Assembly (NCBI GenBank): GCA_023459215.1
Contig: JAEWVF010000019.1
Coordinates: forward strand, 1 to 64,000
Source of the DNA: Chloroflexota bacterium
Lineage (GTDB): Bacteria > Chloroflexota > Anaerolineae > Anaerolineales > Villigracilaceae
Direction of reading: 5' to 3'
DNA: 64,000 nucleotides
The position numbers and the translations under genes were made by a program. Shown here in pieces: positions 50,209 through 58,134 of the stretch. Under the pieces are notes generated by a model. It saw only the letters and a list, made by a program, of their open reading frames with translations, was not told the DNA's origin and searched no databases. Position 1 is the first letter of the stretch. Every line of letters starts with the position of its first letter.

Positions 50209-50924
50209 AAATGGGACAATCCCAGCCCCTGCAAAGGGGTTTTTTCAAGGAATTGCAGGGCGGAGCGCAGGAATTTGCCAAGCGCGCCGAAGCGGGCGAT
50301 GATGTTGTCGTAGGCGCCGAAAATAACCCGCTGTTCAACAACGCGCAGGGAAAGACCGGCAAAGAGTTTTTGCATATCGGTCGTGGAGTAAACGCGCACA
50401 TGCGGGGCCAGGCGGTCACGCCAGCGGCGCGGCAGGTAGTTGACGAAGGGGATGTTGCCAAAACGGTACTGTCCGCGCCAGTAGATGCCGTGTGTCTCGA
50501 AGGGGTAGCCGCGATTGGGAACAAAAACGACGGCCCGCCCGCCGGGTTTGAGCACGCGCGCGATTTCGGTTGCGGCCAGGCGGTCATCGAGAACGTGCTC
50601 GAGCACCTCGTGACTGAGAATCAGGTCGAAGGAGTTAGCCGGGAAGGGCAATTGTTCCCCGGCGGCATTGATGATACGCGGGGAGCGGGCGGCGGCTTCG
50701 GCGGCGCGTTCGAAATCGTATTCCAGGCCGAAGATTTGGCCGCCAAAGGGGGTCAGGTGTTCAACGTACATACCCACGCCGCAGCCGTTTTCAAGGATGC
50801 GCCCACGGACACGGTCTTCGGCGGCGTTCAGGATCATGCCCAGGCGGCGTTTTTGTCCGGCGCGCCAGACGTAGGATGGTTCGCCGCGCAGGGCGGCCTT
50901 TTCAAGGTTGCGTTCTTCGCTCAT
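50187..50924 (-). CDS. Class I SAM-dependent methyltransferase
   Basis: A 245-residue methyltransferase. Motif I is ILENGCGVGMYVEHL (about 43-57), motif II GLEYDFERAAEAAA, then LILSHEVLEHVLDD and IARVLKPGGRAVVFVPN (about 122-138). The C-terminal part (YWRGQYRFGNIPFVNYLPRRWRDRLAPHVRVYSTTDMQKLF) looks like glycan- or lipid-modifying methyltransferases. It starts 3 bases past the ubiE-like gene, so co-transcription is nearly certain. Confidence 0.85.
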   Translation of the reverse strand: MSEERNLEKAALRGEPSYVWRAGQKRRLGMILNAAEDRVRGRILENGCGVGMYVEHLTPFGGQIFGLEYDFERAAEAAARSPRIINAAGEQLPFPANSFDLILSHEVLEHVLDDRLAATEIARVLKPGGRAVVFVPNRGYPFETHGIYWRGQYRFGNIPFVNYLPRRWRDRLAPHVRVYSTTDMQKLFAGLSLRVVEQRVIFGAYDNIIARFGALGKFLRSALQFLEKTPLQGLGLSHFWVLEKE

Positions 50925-50927
50925 GAT

Positions 50928-51623
50928 TTATTTTTGTCCCCAGTGCATGGCGATGGTGCCAAACATCAGGCGCTTATAGCCAATTTCGCGGAATCCGGCG
51001 ACGGCCATGCGCGCGGCCAGTTCTTCGGCGCTCAGGAAGGCTTCGGTCGAATCGGGCAAGTAGGTATAGGCATCGCTTTGGCCGGAAAGCAGGGTGCCGA
51101 GGGTCGGGATAATCAGGTGCATGTGAATCCAGATGAATGGGCTGAGCAGGTTACGTTTGGGGCGGGTGGTGTCGAGGATGACGATCCGCCCGCCGGGTTT
51201 GAGTACGCGTAACTGCTCCCGCAGGGCTTGCAGGCTGTCGACCACGTTGCGCATCAGGAAGCCGGAAACAACCGCATCGAAGGAGGCGGGCTGGAAGGGC
51301 AGGGAAAGCGCATCGGCGCTCGACCAGCCGAAGGTGTCGGTTGGTTTGCGCCCGGCGCGCATCATTTCGAGGGTGAAATCGGCGGCGGTGATGCGCGCGG
51401 TCGGCTGTTGGGCCAGGGCTTCGCGGGCCAGGTCGCCGGTGCCGGCACCCAGGTCGAGCAGGGCTGCGCGCGGATGCAACCCGGCGCGGCGGATGACTTC
51501 CTTGCGCCAGCGCACATCCTGGCCGCCGGTCATCAGGCGGTTCATCAGGTCATAGCGCGGGGCGATACGGGTAAAAATATCCTGCACGTAACGGGCTTTT
51601 TGTTCACCGTTGAGATGAGTCAT
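50928..51623 (-). CDS. ubiE: UbiE/MenG-family quinone methyltransferase
   Basis: A 231-residue UbiE-family C-methyltransferase. It has the family N-terminus RYVQDIFTRIAPRYDLMNRLMTGGQDVRWRKEVI (about 12-45), motif I LLDLGAGTGDLAREAL (about 55-70), FDAVVSGFLMRNVVD (about 114-128; family NFGIRNVxD), and VLKPGGRIVILDTTRP. It should methylate demethylmenaquinone (or another quinone). No other men or ubi genes are in the window. The start at 51623 lies 8 bases after GGAG. Confidence 0.85.
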   Translation of the reverse strand: MTHLNGEQKARYVQDIFTRIAPRYDLMNRLMTGGQDVRWRKEVIRRAGLHPRAALLDLGAGTGDLAREALAQQPTARITAADFTLEMMRAGRKPTDTFGWSSADALSLPFQPASFDAVVSGFLMRNVVDSLQALREQLRVLKPGGRIVILDTTRPKRNLLSPFIWIHMHLIIPTLGTLLSGQSDAYTYLPDSTEAFLSAEELAARMAVAGFREIGYKRLMFGTIAMHWGQK

Positions 51624-51666
51624 TGTCAGGGTCTCCATAATAGGGCTGAATTATACCGTCTGTATG

Positions 51667-51697
51667 AAAAAAGAGCCTTTCCATCCGAAAGGCTCTC
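51667..51697 (-). terminator. Terminator after manA
   Basis: GAGCCTTT / AAAGGCTC with a run of six T on the minus strand. Confidence 0.85.
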
Positions 51698-51724
51698 TGC
51701 GTTTGTGGATTATTTCCGCAACAG

Positions 51725-51753
51725 GTAGGGGCGACCCGCCGGGTCGCCCCTAC
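51725..51753. repeat. GTAGGGGCGACCC palindrome
   Basis: A perfect 13-bp stem GTAGGGGCGACCC / GGGTCGCCCCTAC around GCC, just past the manA stop codon. GTAGGGGCG-type palindromes are common dispersed repeats in several bacterial phyla. Confidence 0.9.
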
Positions 51754-51755
51754 TA

Positions 51756-52688
51756 CTACGATCCGACCGACGAGCACAAAACCTGGAAATCGCCTTCCAG
51801 CCGGTATTTCCCCAGCCCAGCCGGGATGATGAGCGAGTCGAATTGTTTGAGCATCTGAAGGCCGTGTTCGGTCTGCAACTGCGCTTCGCCGCCGATGACG
51901 GTCAGGGCGTGGAAGCTTTCTCCGTGTGTGTCGCGCGCCTCGGACGCGGTCAGGCGCTCAAGATGGAAATAATCGCAGTGAACCAGGCTGGTTTCAGCCG
52001 GGTTTGCGCGGCGGATTTGTCCGCGGGCCTGTGGGTCGCTGACCGCCAGCGACTTGTCGATGTGCAGTTCGCGTCCACCGGTCAGCGGGCGGTTCCAATC
52101 GAAGACGCGATAGGTCAGGTCGGAAGTCTGCTGGACTTCGTAGACCAGCAATCCCGGCCCAAGGGCATGGATTGTGCGGGCCGGCATGAAAACCGTATCG
52201 CCCTGGTGAACGTGGTGGTATTCAACCAGTTCCAGGATTTTTTCGCCAGCGCGAATGGCCTCGGCCAGCGCGGCGGCGGTTGTGTTCTCCTTGATGCCGG
52301 CAATCAGTTCGGCGTTTGCTTCCGCTGCCAGAATGTGCCAGGCTTCGGTTTTGCCCATGAACCCTGCGCCTTCCAGTTGGGCAGCCATCTCGTCATTGGG
52401 GTGGACTTGTAACGAAAGCCAGCGCGCGCAGTCGAGCAGTTTTATCAACAGCGGGAAACGGCCTTTGCCCTTTGTCCCCAGGATTTCATCGTGATATTCT
52501 TCGAGCAACTCGGCCAGGGTGCGCCCGGCAAAGGGGCCGCTGGCAATCTGGTTGTGCTCATAAACTGCCCAGATTTCGGCAATCGGCGCATCCTGGGCGG
52601 TATCCGGCCCGGCCAGGGCTTGCAGGGCGCGTCCGCCCCAAACGTAGTTGCGGATGGTGGCTTTGAGAGTCAGTGGGGCCAGGCTCAT
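51756..52688 (-). CDS. manA: Class I mannose-6-phosphate isomerase
   Basis: A 310-residue zinc isomerase that interconverts mannose-6-P and fructose-6-P. Landmarks are IRNYVWGGRALQAL (about 10-23), RFPLLIKLLDCARWLSLQVHPNDEMA (zinc His pair, about 78-103), GKTEAWHILAAE (about 115-126) and VFMPARTIHALGPGLLVYEVQQTSDLTYRVFDW (about 170-202). The short class I form (cupin type) of about 310-320 residues fits. Start 52688 matches the family N-terminus; 52709 (eight-base overlap with the upstream gene) is possible. It is probably co-transcribed with the C45 hydrolase gene. Confidence 0.93.
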   Translation of the reverse strand: MSLAPLTLKATIRNYVWGGRALQALAGPDTAQDAPIAEIWAVYEHNQIASGPFAGRTLAELLEEYHDEILGTKGKGRFPLLIKLLDCARWLSLQVHPNDEMAAQLEGAGFMGKTEAWHILAAEANAELIAGIKENTTAAALAEAIRAGEKILELVEYHHVHQGDTVFMPARTIHALGPGLLVYEVQQTSDLTYRVFDWNRPLTGGRELHIDKSLAVSDPQARGQIRRANPAETSLVHCDYFHLERLTASEARDTHGESFHALTVIGGEAQLQTEHGLQMLKQFDSLIIPAGLGKYRLEGDFQVLCSSVGS

Positions 52689-52701
52689 GTTGTATGTCTC
52701 G

Positions 52702-53808
52702 CTATTCATCCAGGTGGTAGGTGTGATAGGAATTCTGACAGGGATTGCCCCAGGCAATGTGCATTTCGCGCGCGGTCAGATCGATGACCAGGGCGTTGAT
52801 GGTTTTTTCGCGATCAAGCGGGTCTTTGTAATCGACAGCGTGGTTGCAGATCGAGTTCGAAAAATTAACATGATCTTTCTGGATCGCTTGCAGCGATTTG
52901 ATGGTGTGCTTTTGGCCCTGTTTGAGCAAACGCATGGCGCGCAGGTAGCGCACGCGCGAAGAAATCAGTTCTTCGGGGCTGTCCTCGACTTCGCGCATCC
53001 GTTCGGTCAGATAGTGGTTGGTATGCGCCATATACCCATCATGGGCGTAAAGCATGTCGAACTGCTGGGCCGAAACCTCCACCGAATAAATCTCACCGCT
53101 TTCATGGATGATGATGTGGTTATAGCCCGCAGCGCGGTGCGGCACAATCGCCCGGCGGATGGCCTCGTCCGGTTTGCGCGCAGCCAGCACCGCCCGGCCA
53201 ACCACCAAACGCGGAATGCCAATGCGCGGGTCGTTGGGGTAAACCGAATCGATCAGTTGGGCCATGCCCATGGCGTTAAAACCGATATTGGGCAGCAACC
53301 CGCCATAATTCATGGCCAGGAAGGGCGGTTCATCGTCTGGCCGGGCATGAACAACGTAAACATCATCCTCGTCCTCCGGTACCCAATCTTCATTATGGGC
53401 AGCCAGCACGTGTCCATCCGCAGTGCGGGTTTCATTGACGGCCACGCTGGTGCAGCGCGTCAGGTGCAGCGCATCGGTGGTCACCGCCTCCATGGTGTTG
53501 AGCGTAACCAGGTCCAGGAATTCTACGTTGGCGCCTTCGGCCATGCCGCGAATTTCATCGACATACTGTGGGTAACGTTCCTCGGCGAACGGCAGGTATT
53601 TGCGCGATTGGATTTTTGCGCCGTCCCAGGTCAGTTCCAGTTGTTCGTAAGCTTCAGCCAGTAAACTGCGCGCATTTTGGATACTGTTAACAACTTTTTG
53701 GCGAAATGCCTCGCCAATCTGCCGCCCGATCTCACGGTGTGAACCGGCGACTTTCACCAGCGGGATCGGTTCGGCATGAATGGGGGTGTTGTGCGGGTTA
53801 TTCATCAT
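52702..53808 (-). CDS. C45-type autoproteolytic acyltransferase/hydrolase
   Basis: A 368-residue Ntn-type hydrolase of the C45 (isopenicillin-N acyltransferase-like) group. The predicted new N-terminal nucleophile after self-cleavage is Cys in LTRCTSVAVNETRTADGHVLAAHNEDW (about residue 118). Downstream stretches typical of the fold are GLLPNIGFNAMGMAQLIDSVYPNDPRIGIPRLVVGRAVLAA and GYMAHTNHYLTE. These enzymes hydrolyse amide bonds in acyl peptides or beta-lactam-like compounds; the native substrate is unknown. No signal peptide is seen. It precedes manA with a short overlap or gap. Confidence 0.85.
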   Translation of the reverse strand: MMNNPHNTPIHAEPIPLVKVAGSHREIGRQIGEAFRQKVVNSIQNARSLLAEAYEQLELTWDGAKIQSRKYLPFAEERYPQYVDEIRGMAEGANVEFLDLVTLNTMEAVTTDALHLTRCTSVAVNETRTADGHVLAAHNEDWVPEDEDDVYVVHARPDDEPPFLAMNYGGLLPNIGFNAMGMAQLIDSVYPNDPRIGIPRLVVGRAVLAARKPDEAIRRAIVPHRAAGYNHIIIHESGEIYSVEVSAQQFDMLYAHDGYMAHTNHYLTERMREVEDSPEELISSRVRYLRAMRLLKQGQKHTIKSLQAIQKDHVNFSNSICNHAVDYKDPLDREKTINALVIDLTAREMHIAWGNPCQNSYHTYHLDE

Positions 53809-53900
53809 AAGTTTGCTCCCTTTGAAAATCGTTCAGGATTATAACATTGCGCTTTCCTCGAAAAACCGCCCGGCAGGCGTTCTGAACGTTTTACCGGAAT

Positions 53901-53943
53901 AAAAAAACGGCGGGCTGCCGTTTTGGCAACTCGCCGTTTTTGG
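53901..53943 (-). terminator. Terminator of the second ECF operon
   Basis: AAACGGCGAGTTGCC / GGCTGCCCGCCGTTT-type stem with T runs on both sides of the gap between the bactofilin-like and C45 genes. Confidence 0.75.
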
Positions 53944-53957
53944 TTGGGCTACGGTAC

Positions 53958-55043
53958 TTAGAGTGTTTCTGCGGGCGGAACGTACTCCGCCTCGGCCTGG
54001 CTGGCCGGGAAAGCGGCTGCCTGCGTCCCGAAGCGGGTTGTCGCCACCGCGCCGATGGCCAACAGGGTCAGGATAAAGGGCACCATCCAGCCGATGCAGG
54101 GGATAAACCCAACCCCATCCGCGACCAGGGTCATCAGGAAGGTTCCCAGGGCGGCGCTGACGGGCAGCGGCCACTCGCGGTTGAACAGGCCGATCAGGCG
54201 CACGCCAACCTCGGTGCCCAGGGCGATCCAGCCGAAGGCCATCCCGGCGCTCAGGAGCAACGAGACAACCACAATCAGCGGGATGGTCAGGATCAAAGTG
54301 ATAATCAACACGCTGAACAGGGCCAGGGCAACAATCACAACGATGAACAGGATGTAGGTCAGGACGCCCATTCCGCCGGACATCAACGGCTGGCGGACGG
54401 CCGCGTCGGCAACACGCCGGGTCTGTTGCGGAAGGAAGAGCACAATCAACAGGGCAAGGACGCCATACCCAACCGAGCGGGCAAAGAGCCAGAAGGCTTC
54501 CCAAAACGGGTTAACATCCACGTCGAACCTGGGCGAATCTACCGGGATATTGACCTCGGGTTGGCTAGGCTGCATCGGCGGTGTCGGGTTGTCGATCAGT
54601 TCGCCGTCTACTTGTGCGCCTTCGGTTTTTTGGACCGGCCCACCGATGGTTATCACGTCGCCGCGAATGTGGGCAGTTTCCTGCAACAGGGTCGGGCCGC
54701 CAATGCTGACGAGATCGCCCTTAACTTCGGTGTTGACGGTTAACGAACCGCCAATGGTCACAACCGCACCATTTACTTCGGCCTCTTCTTGCAGGGTGGT
54801 CGAGCCGCCAATGACCACCAGGTCGCCAAAGAAAGTGCTGCCGGTCTCAAGTACAGCCGAACCGCCAATAACGACCATGCCGCCGCTCACGGTTTCGCCG
54901 CTCTTGAGAATGTAACTGGAGCCGATAATCACACCGGGGTCACGTTGGGGGTTTTCAAAGCCCTGACCCTGAACCGTTTGGAAGGGCAACAGGGCCAGCG
55001 TCAGAACTGCCAGCAGGATCAATAACGGTCTTAATTTGTTCAT
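53958..55043 (-). CDS. Exported bactofilin-like repeat protein fused to a four-helix membrane domain
   Basis: A 361-residue protein. The signal peptide spans about residues 1-26 (LLILLAVLTLALLPFQTVQGQ). Then come about seven short beta-helix turns of the polymer-forming (bactofilin-like) kind at about 40-150 (repeated GDLVVIGGS, GAVVTIGGS, GDLVSIGGP, GDVITIGGP). The C-terminal half (about 190-340) has four transmembrane helices with the FLPQQ and PCIGW turns shared with the proteins at 1328-1819 and 2064-2582. Bactofilins are usually cytoplasmic; an exported form is unusual. GGAGG lies 4 bases before the ATG. Last gene of the second ECF operon. Confidence 0.82.
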   Translation of the reverse strand: MNKLRPLLILLAVLTLALLPFQTVQGQGFENPQRDPGVIIGSSYILKSGETVSGGMVVIGGSAVLETGSTFFGDLVVIGGSTTLQEEAEVNGAVVTIGGSLTVNTEVKGDLVSIGGPTLLQETAHIRGDVITIGGPVQKTEGAQVDGELIDNPTPPMQPSQPEVNIPVDSPRFDVDVNPFWEAFWLFARSVGYGVLALLIVLFLPQQTRRVADAAVRQPLMSGGMGVLTYILFIVVIVALALFSVLIITLILTIPLIVVVSLLLSAGMAFGWIALGTEVGVRLIGLFNREWPLPVSAALGTFLMTLVADGVGFIPCIGWMVPFILTLLAIGAVATTRFGTQAAAFPASQAEAEYVPPAETL

Positions 55044-55051
55044 ACTACCTC

Positions 55052-55591
55052 CTACAGCCTGACCCGGCTGTATGCTTTCTTTTTGTTGGTCGACCTTCGC
55101 AGCGATGCAAGCCATAGGCCGCCGAAGCCTGCCAGCGCGACCAGGAAAATAGCCCAGGCGGATGGGGGGATCAGGTCAAGAACAACCCGCGAGATGACGT
55201 TGCTAATGGTTCCAAAGGCCTGCGCGGCCGTGGTTAAATAAATAACAGTGCTCACCCAGGTGATGAACAACTGGGCGGGCGAAAGGCTCAAGTAAGGCAG
55301 GAGCGGCGTTATCAGCCACACAATCAAGCCAATGCTTACAAGCGTCAGCAAGGTTATGCCAATATAGGTTCTCCTGCGCTGAATTTTGCGCTCAACCTCC
55401 AGCTTTCGCTGGAAACGAAGCGCAAAACCATTGGCGGGTCGGGCCATGGGCGCTGCGCGCAGCGAAAGATTGGCTCGAACCAGTGCTGCGCATTTTGGAC
55501 AGTTTGCAGTGTGACGGCGCAGGTCACGCTGCTGTTCCGGGGTCAGGTGCTCATCATCAAGCAGCCAATCTTCATAGGGCCGGTGTTCCAT
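55052..55591 (-). CDS. Zinc-finger anti-sigma factor
   Basis: A 179-residue predicted anti-sigma factor. The N-terminal zinc site is H-x3-C-x2-C (HTANCPKC, about residues 27-34), preceded by TPEQQRDLRRH. Two hydrophobic segments follow, at about 74-100 and 145-167 (PPSAWAIFLVALAGFGGLWLA), with an outside loop between. It overlaps the sigma gene by 20 bases, so translation is coupled. The overall plan equals the anti-sigma at 792-1331, but the sequences are only distantly alike. The signal sensed is unknown. Confidence 0.85.
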   Translation of the reverse strand: MEHRPYEDWLLDDEHLTPEQQRDLRRHTANCPKCAALVRANLSLRAAPMARPANGFALRFQRKLEVERKIQRRRTYIGITLLTLVSIGLIVWLITPLLPYLSLSPAQLFITWVSTVIYLTTAAQAFGTISNVISRVVLDLIPPSAWAIFLVALAGFGGLWLASLRRSTNKKKAYSRVRL

Positions 55592-56177
55592 AAGGCATCC
55601 TTTCAAGATGGGGTTCAGGTGTTCCTGCTTCGAGACGGCGGGCAACTTCACGCCGAGCGCGGTGCAGGCGGCTTTTTACCGCAGGAACGGTGAGTCGTAG
55701 ACTTTCCGCAATTTCAACTTCGGAAAAATCGTACCAATAACGTAAAACAATTGCAGCCCGGTCAGTGGCATCGAGTTTTTGCAAAACACCGTGCAATGCC
55801 TGCTGTTCTTCGCGCCGTTCAGCCTCGTATTCGGGGTTGACTGCGTTCGCATCCGCAAATTCCATCGGACGGTCTTCATCGTCGGCTTCTTCGTCAATGG
55901 AGATGAAGCCAAACTTCCTCTTACGCAGGCGGTCAATGCAGTAATGCGCTGCAATGGATAGCAGCCAGGTTGCAAAAGAGCGCTGCCGGTCGAAACGCCC
56001 AATGTTTTGATAGGCGCGCAGGAAACTTTCCTGTGCGGCATCTTCAGCAGTTTCAGGCTCACCCAACATGCGGTAGCATAGGTTAAAGACCGGGGTCTGG
56101 TATTGTTCTACCAGCCGGGTGAATGCCTCGTCGTTGCCTTGTTGCGCCTGGAAAACCCAGGACTGTTCTTCGTTCAC
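55572..56177 (-). CDS. ECF-type RNA polymerase sigma factor, second copy
   Basis: A 201-residue ECF sigma factor. Sigma-2 is at about 1-80 (FNLCYRMLGEPETAEDAAQESFLRAYQNIGRFD) and sigma-4 at about 125-185 (ATDRAAIVLRYWYDFSEVEIAESLRLTVPAVKSRLHRARR). It is longer than the first ECF factor by about 20 residues, with an acidic insert before sigma-4 (DEEADDEDRP). It starts with GTG at 56177, with AGGAG 7 bases upstream. Its promoter (56205-56234) matches the TGCAAC/CGTAT pattern of the first sigma operon, which suggests shared or cross-recognised control. Confidence 0.93.
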   Translation of the reverse strand: MNEEQSWVFQAQQGNDEAFTRLVEQYQTPVFNLCYRMLGEPETAEDAAQESFLRAYQNIGRFDRQRSFATWLLSIAAHYCIDRLRKRKFGFISIDEEADDEDRPMEFADANAVNPEYEAERREEQQALHGVLQKLDATDRAAIVLRYWYDFSEVEIAESLRLTVPAVKSRLHRARREVARRLEAGTPEPHLERMPYGTPAL

Positions 56178-56204
56178 GGGTACTCCTGTCGGTCGTTCTG
56201 TCCA

Positions 56205-56234
56205 AATATACGCAGGCTTTTTTGGAAAGTTGCA
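56205..56234 (-). promoter_or_regulatory. ECF-type promoter of the second sigma operon
   Basis: On the minus strand, TGCAACTTTC (56225-56234) and CGTATATT (56205-56212) have 16 bases between AAC and CGT. It is the same pattern as at 221-248 and 1958-1986. Confidence 0.6.
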
Positions 56235-56296
56235 GAGCGATTGGAATAAATTCTAACACCGTGTTCTCCGGTTATGGCCTGTCCATTCGGCCAGTT

Positions 56297-56338
56297 AAAT
56301 CAAAAATCCTGGAAGCGAACTCCCAGGATTTTTGATTT
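56297..56338 (-). terminator. Terminator after the rhodanese lipoprotein
   Basis: A perfect 16-bp stem AAATCAAAAATCCTGG / CCAGGATTTTTGATTT located just past the stop of the rhodanese gene and ahead of the second ECF operon. Confidence 0.85.
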
Positions 56339-56352
56339 AGGGTTTTATCGAA

Positions 56353-58095
56353 TTACTTCACAACCGGCAGTTCGGCTGCGATCCAGCCATTAATGCCGCC
56401 GGCAAGGTTGCGGATGTTGGTATAGCCTAACGCTTGCAGGTACATCTGCGCCATGGCGCCACGATGACCTGATTTGCACATGATTACGATCGAGGCGGCC
56501 TTATCCGTGGGTAGTTGGGCCAGGTTGGCGGGCAGATCGTTTACGGGGATCAATGTTGCGCCGTCGATATGTCCATCGGCATCCCACTCATCCTGGGTGC
56601 GCACATCGAGGATGAACGGCACCGTACCGCCGCCGATTTCAGCATTCAGATCCGGGGCTTTGACTGTGCCAAACCCTTCGGGCAGAGCAGCCAGGTAAGC
56701 ATCCAGGTAGGACAGGCGGGCGGCGTCTACTTCGGGAGCTGTGCCAGCGACCGGGGCAGCAGGAGCGCCTTCCACCAGGGGCAGTTCGGCTTTTTTCCAG
56801 GCATTGATGCCGCCGCCGACATTGATCACCTCCGTGTAGCCCAACAGTCGCAGGGCCATCATGCCCAGCGCACCACGATGACCTGAAGCGCAGGTGATTA
56901 GGATTTTCTGATCCTGGGCGGGCAGTTTATCGAGATTTTTGAGCAAATCGCGGATCGGGATGTTTACCGAGCCTTCGATGTAGCCAGCTTCAACTTCAGA
57001 TGCTTCGCGCACATCGACGATGAAAACCGGGGCTTCGGCCAGCATTTCATTAACCTTGGCGACGCTGGTGGAGTAGAAACCTTGATCGGCGGGCAGGGCG
57101 GTGATGAATTCGCCCATAACGGTTGGCCAGTCGATCCAGCCAGCGACGGGTTGCTTGGCGGCTTTCCAGGCATTCAGCCCGCCAGCCAGGTTGGTGACAT
57201 CGGTGTAACCGAGCAGGCGCAGGGTCATCAGCGCCATGCCGCCGCGGTGTCCGGATGCGCAGTAAATCAGGATCGGGGCATCTTTTTCAGCGGGGAGTTG
57301 ATCGAGGCTGGTTAGGAAATCGGAGAAGGGCAGCAGGGTTGCGCCTTCAATATAGCCATCCTTGTCCCATTCGGCCTGGGAGCGCACATCGACGATGAAG
57401 GGGGCTTTTTCGACGATAAACTCAGTCGCTTTATCCGCTTTGACGGTGTAGAAACCGCTGTCGGCAGGCAGGTTCGAGATGAACCCGTTCAGGGCATCGA
57501 ACAAGGCCTGGTCGGCAACAATCGGGGTGCTGATGGCGGGTGCTTCCGCCGGAAGGCCGGTTTCGAGCGGGAAGCCGGCCTTGGTCCAACCGCCGGTACC
57601 GCCGCCCAGATTGACCACGTTGGTGTAGCCCAACAGGCGCAGAGCCATCATGGCCATGCTGCCGCGATGACCGGATGCGCAGTAGATGACAATCTGCTCG
57701 TCAAGCCCGGGAAGTTTGTCCAGGTTTTGCAGCAAGCCGCGCACCGGGATGTTGACCGCGCCGGCGATATAGCCGTTGGCTTCCAGTTCGGCGGGTTCGC
57801 GCACATCAACCAAAAAGGCGGGTTTTTCAGCCAGTTGTTCGTTGAGTTTGGCAGCGCCAATCGAGCCATAGCCTCTATCAGCCGGGATGCTGGCCCAGAA
57901 ATCAGCAAACAGGGTCGGCAGGTCGAGCGCAGGGGCCTCGACAACGGGTTCTTCAGCTACGGGTTCTTCCGCAACCGGAGCTTCAGCCACCGGTTCTTCT
58001 ACAACCGGGGCTTCAGGAGCGGCTCCGCCGCAGGCGCTCAGTACGAGGCTGAACAGGAGCACCAGGGCGAAGAGAATTTGGAATTTTTTCGACAT
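56353..58095 (-). CDS. Lipoprotein with four tandem rhodanese domains
   Basis: A 580-residue lipoprotein. The lipobox LSAC is near residue 21, then a Glu/Pro/Val linker to about residue 55, then four rhodanese domains at about 60-185, 195-315, 320-440 and 455-580. Each keeps the catalytic Cys in a CASGHRG (first three) or CKSGHRG (fourth) loop, and each has an IVDVR or ILDVR strand. Rhodaneses carry sulfane sulfur on that Cys. Four active domains on one outer-face protein are rare. It follows the cytochrome gene by 39 bases on the same strand, so a sulfur-linked electron-transfer role is possible but unproven. Confidence 0.9.
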   Translation of the reverse strand: MSKKFQILFALVLLFSLVLSACGGAAPEAPVVEEPVAEAPVAEEPVAEEPVVEAPALDLPTLFADFWASIPADRGYGSIGAAKLNEQLAEKPAFLVDVREPAELEANGYIAGAVNIPVRGLLQNLDKLPGLDEQIVIYCASGHRGSMAMMALRLLGYTNVVNLGGGTGGWTKAGFPLETGLPAEAPAISTPIVADQALFDALNGFISNLPADSGFYTVKADKATEFIVEKAPFIVDVRSQAEWDKDGYIEGATLLPFSDFLTSLDQLPAEKDAPILIYCASGHRGGMALMTLRLLGYTDVTNLAGGLNAWKAAKQPVAGWIDWPTVMGEFITALPADQGFYSTSVAKVNEMLAEAPVFIVDVREASEVEAGYIEGSVNIPIRDLLKNLDKLPAQDQKILITCASGHRGALGMMALRLLGYTEVINVGGGINAWKKAELPLVEGAPAAPVAGTAPEVDAARLSYLDAYLAALPEGFGTVKAPDLNAEIGGGTVPFILDVRTQDEWDADGHIDGATLIPVNDLPANLAQLPTDKAASIVIMCKSGHRGAMAQMYLQALGYTNIRNLAGGINGWIAAELPVVK

Positions 58096-58134
58096 GTTTA
58101 CTTCTCCTTGATAAATTTTACGAACGGTATGGGT

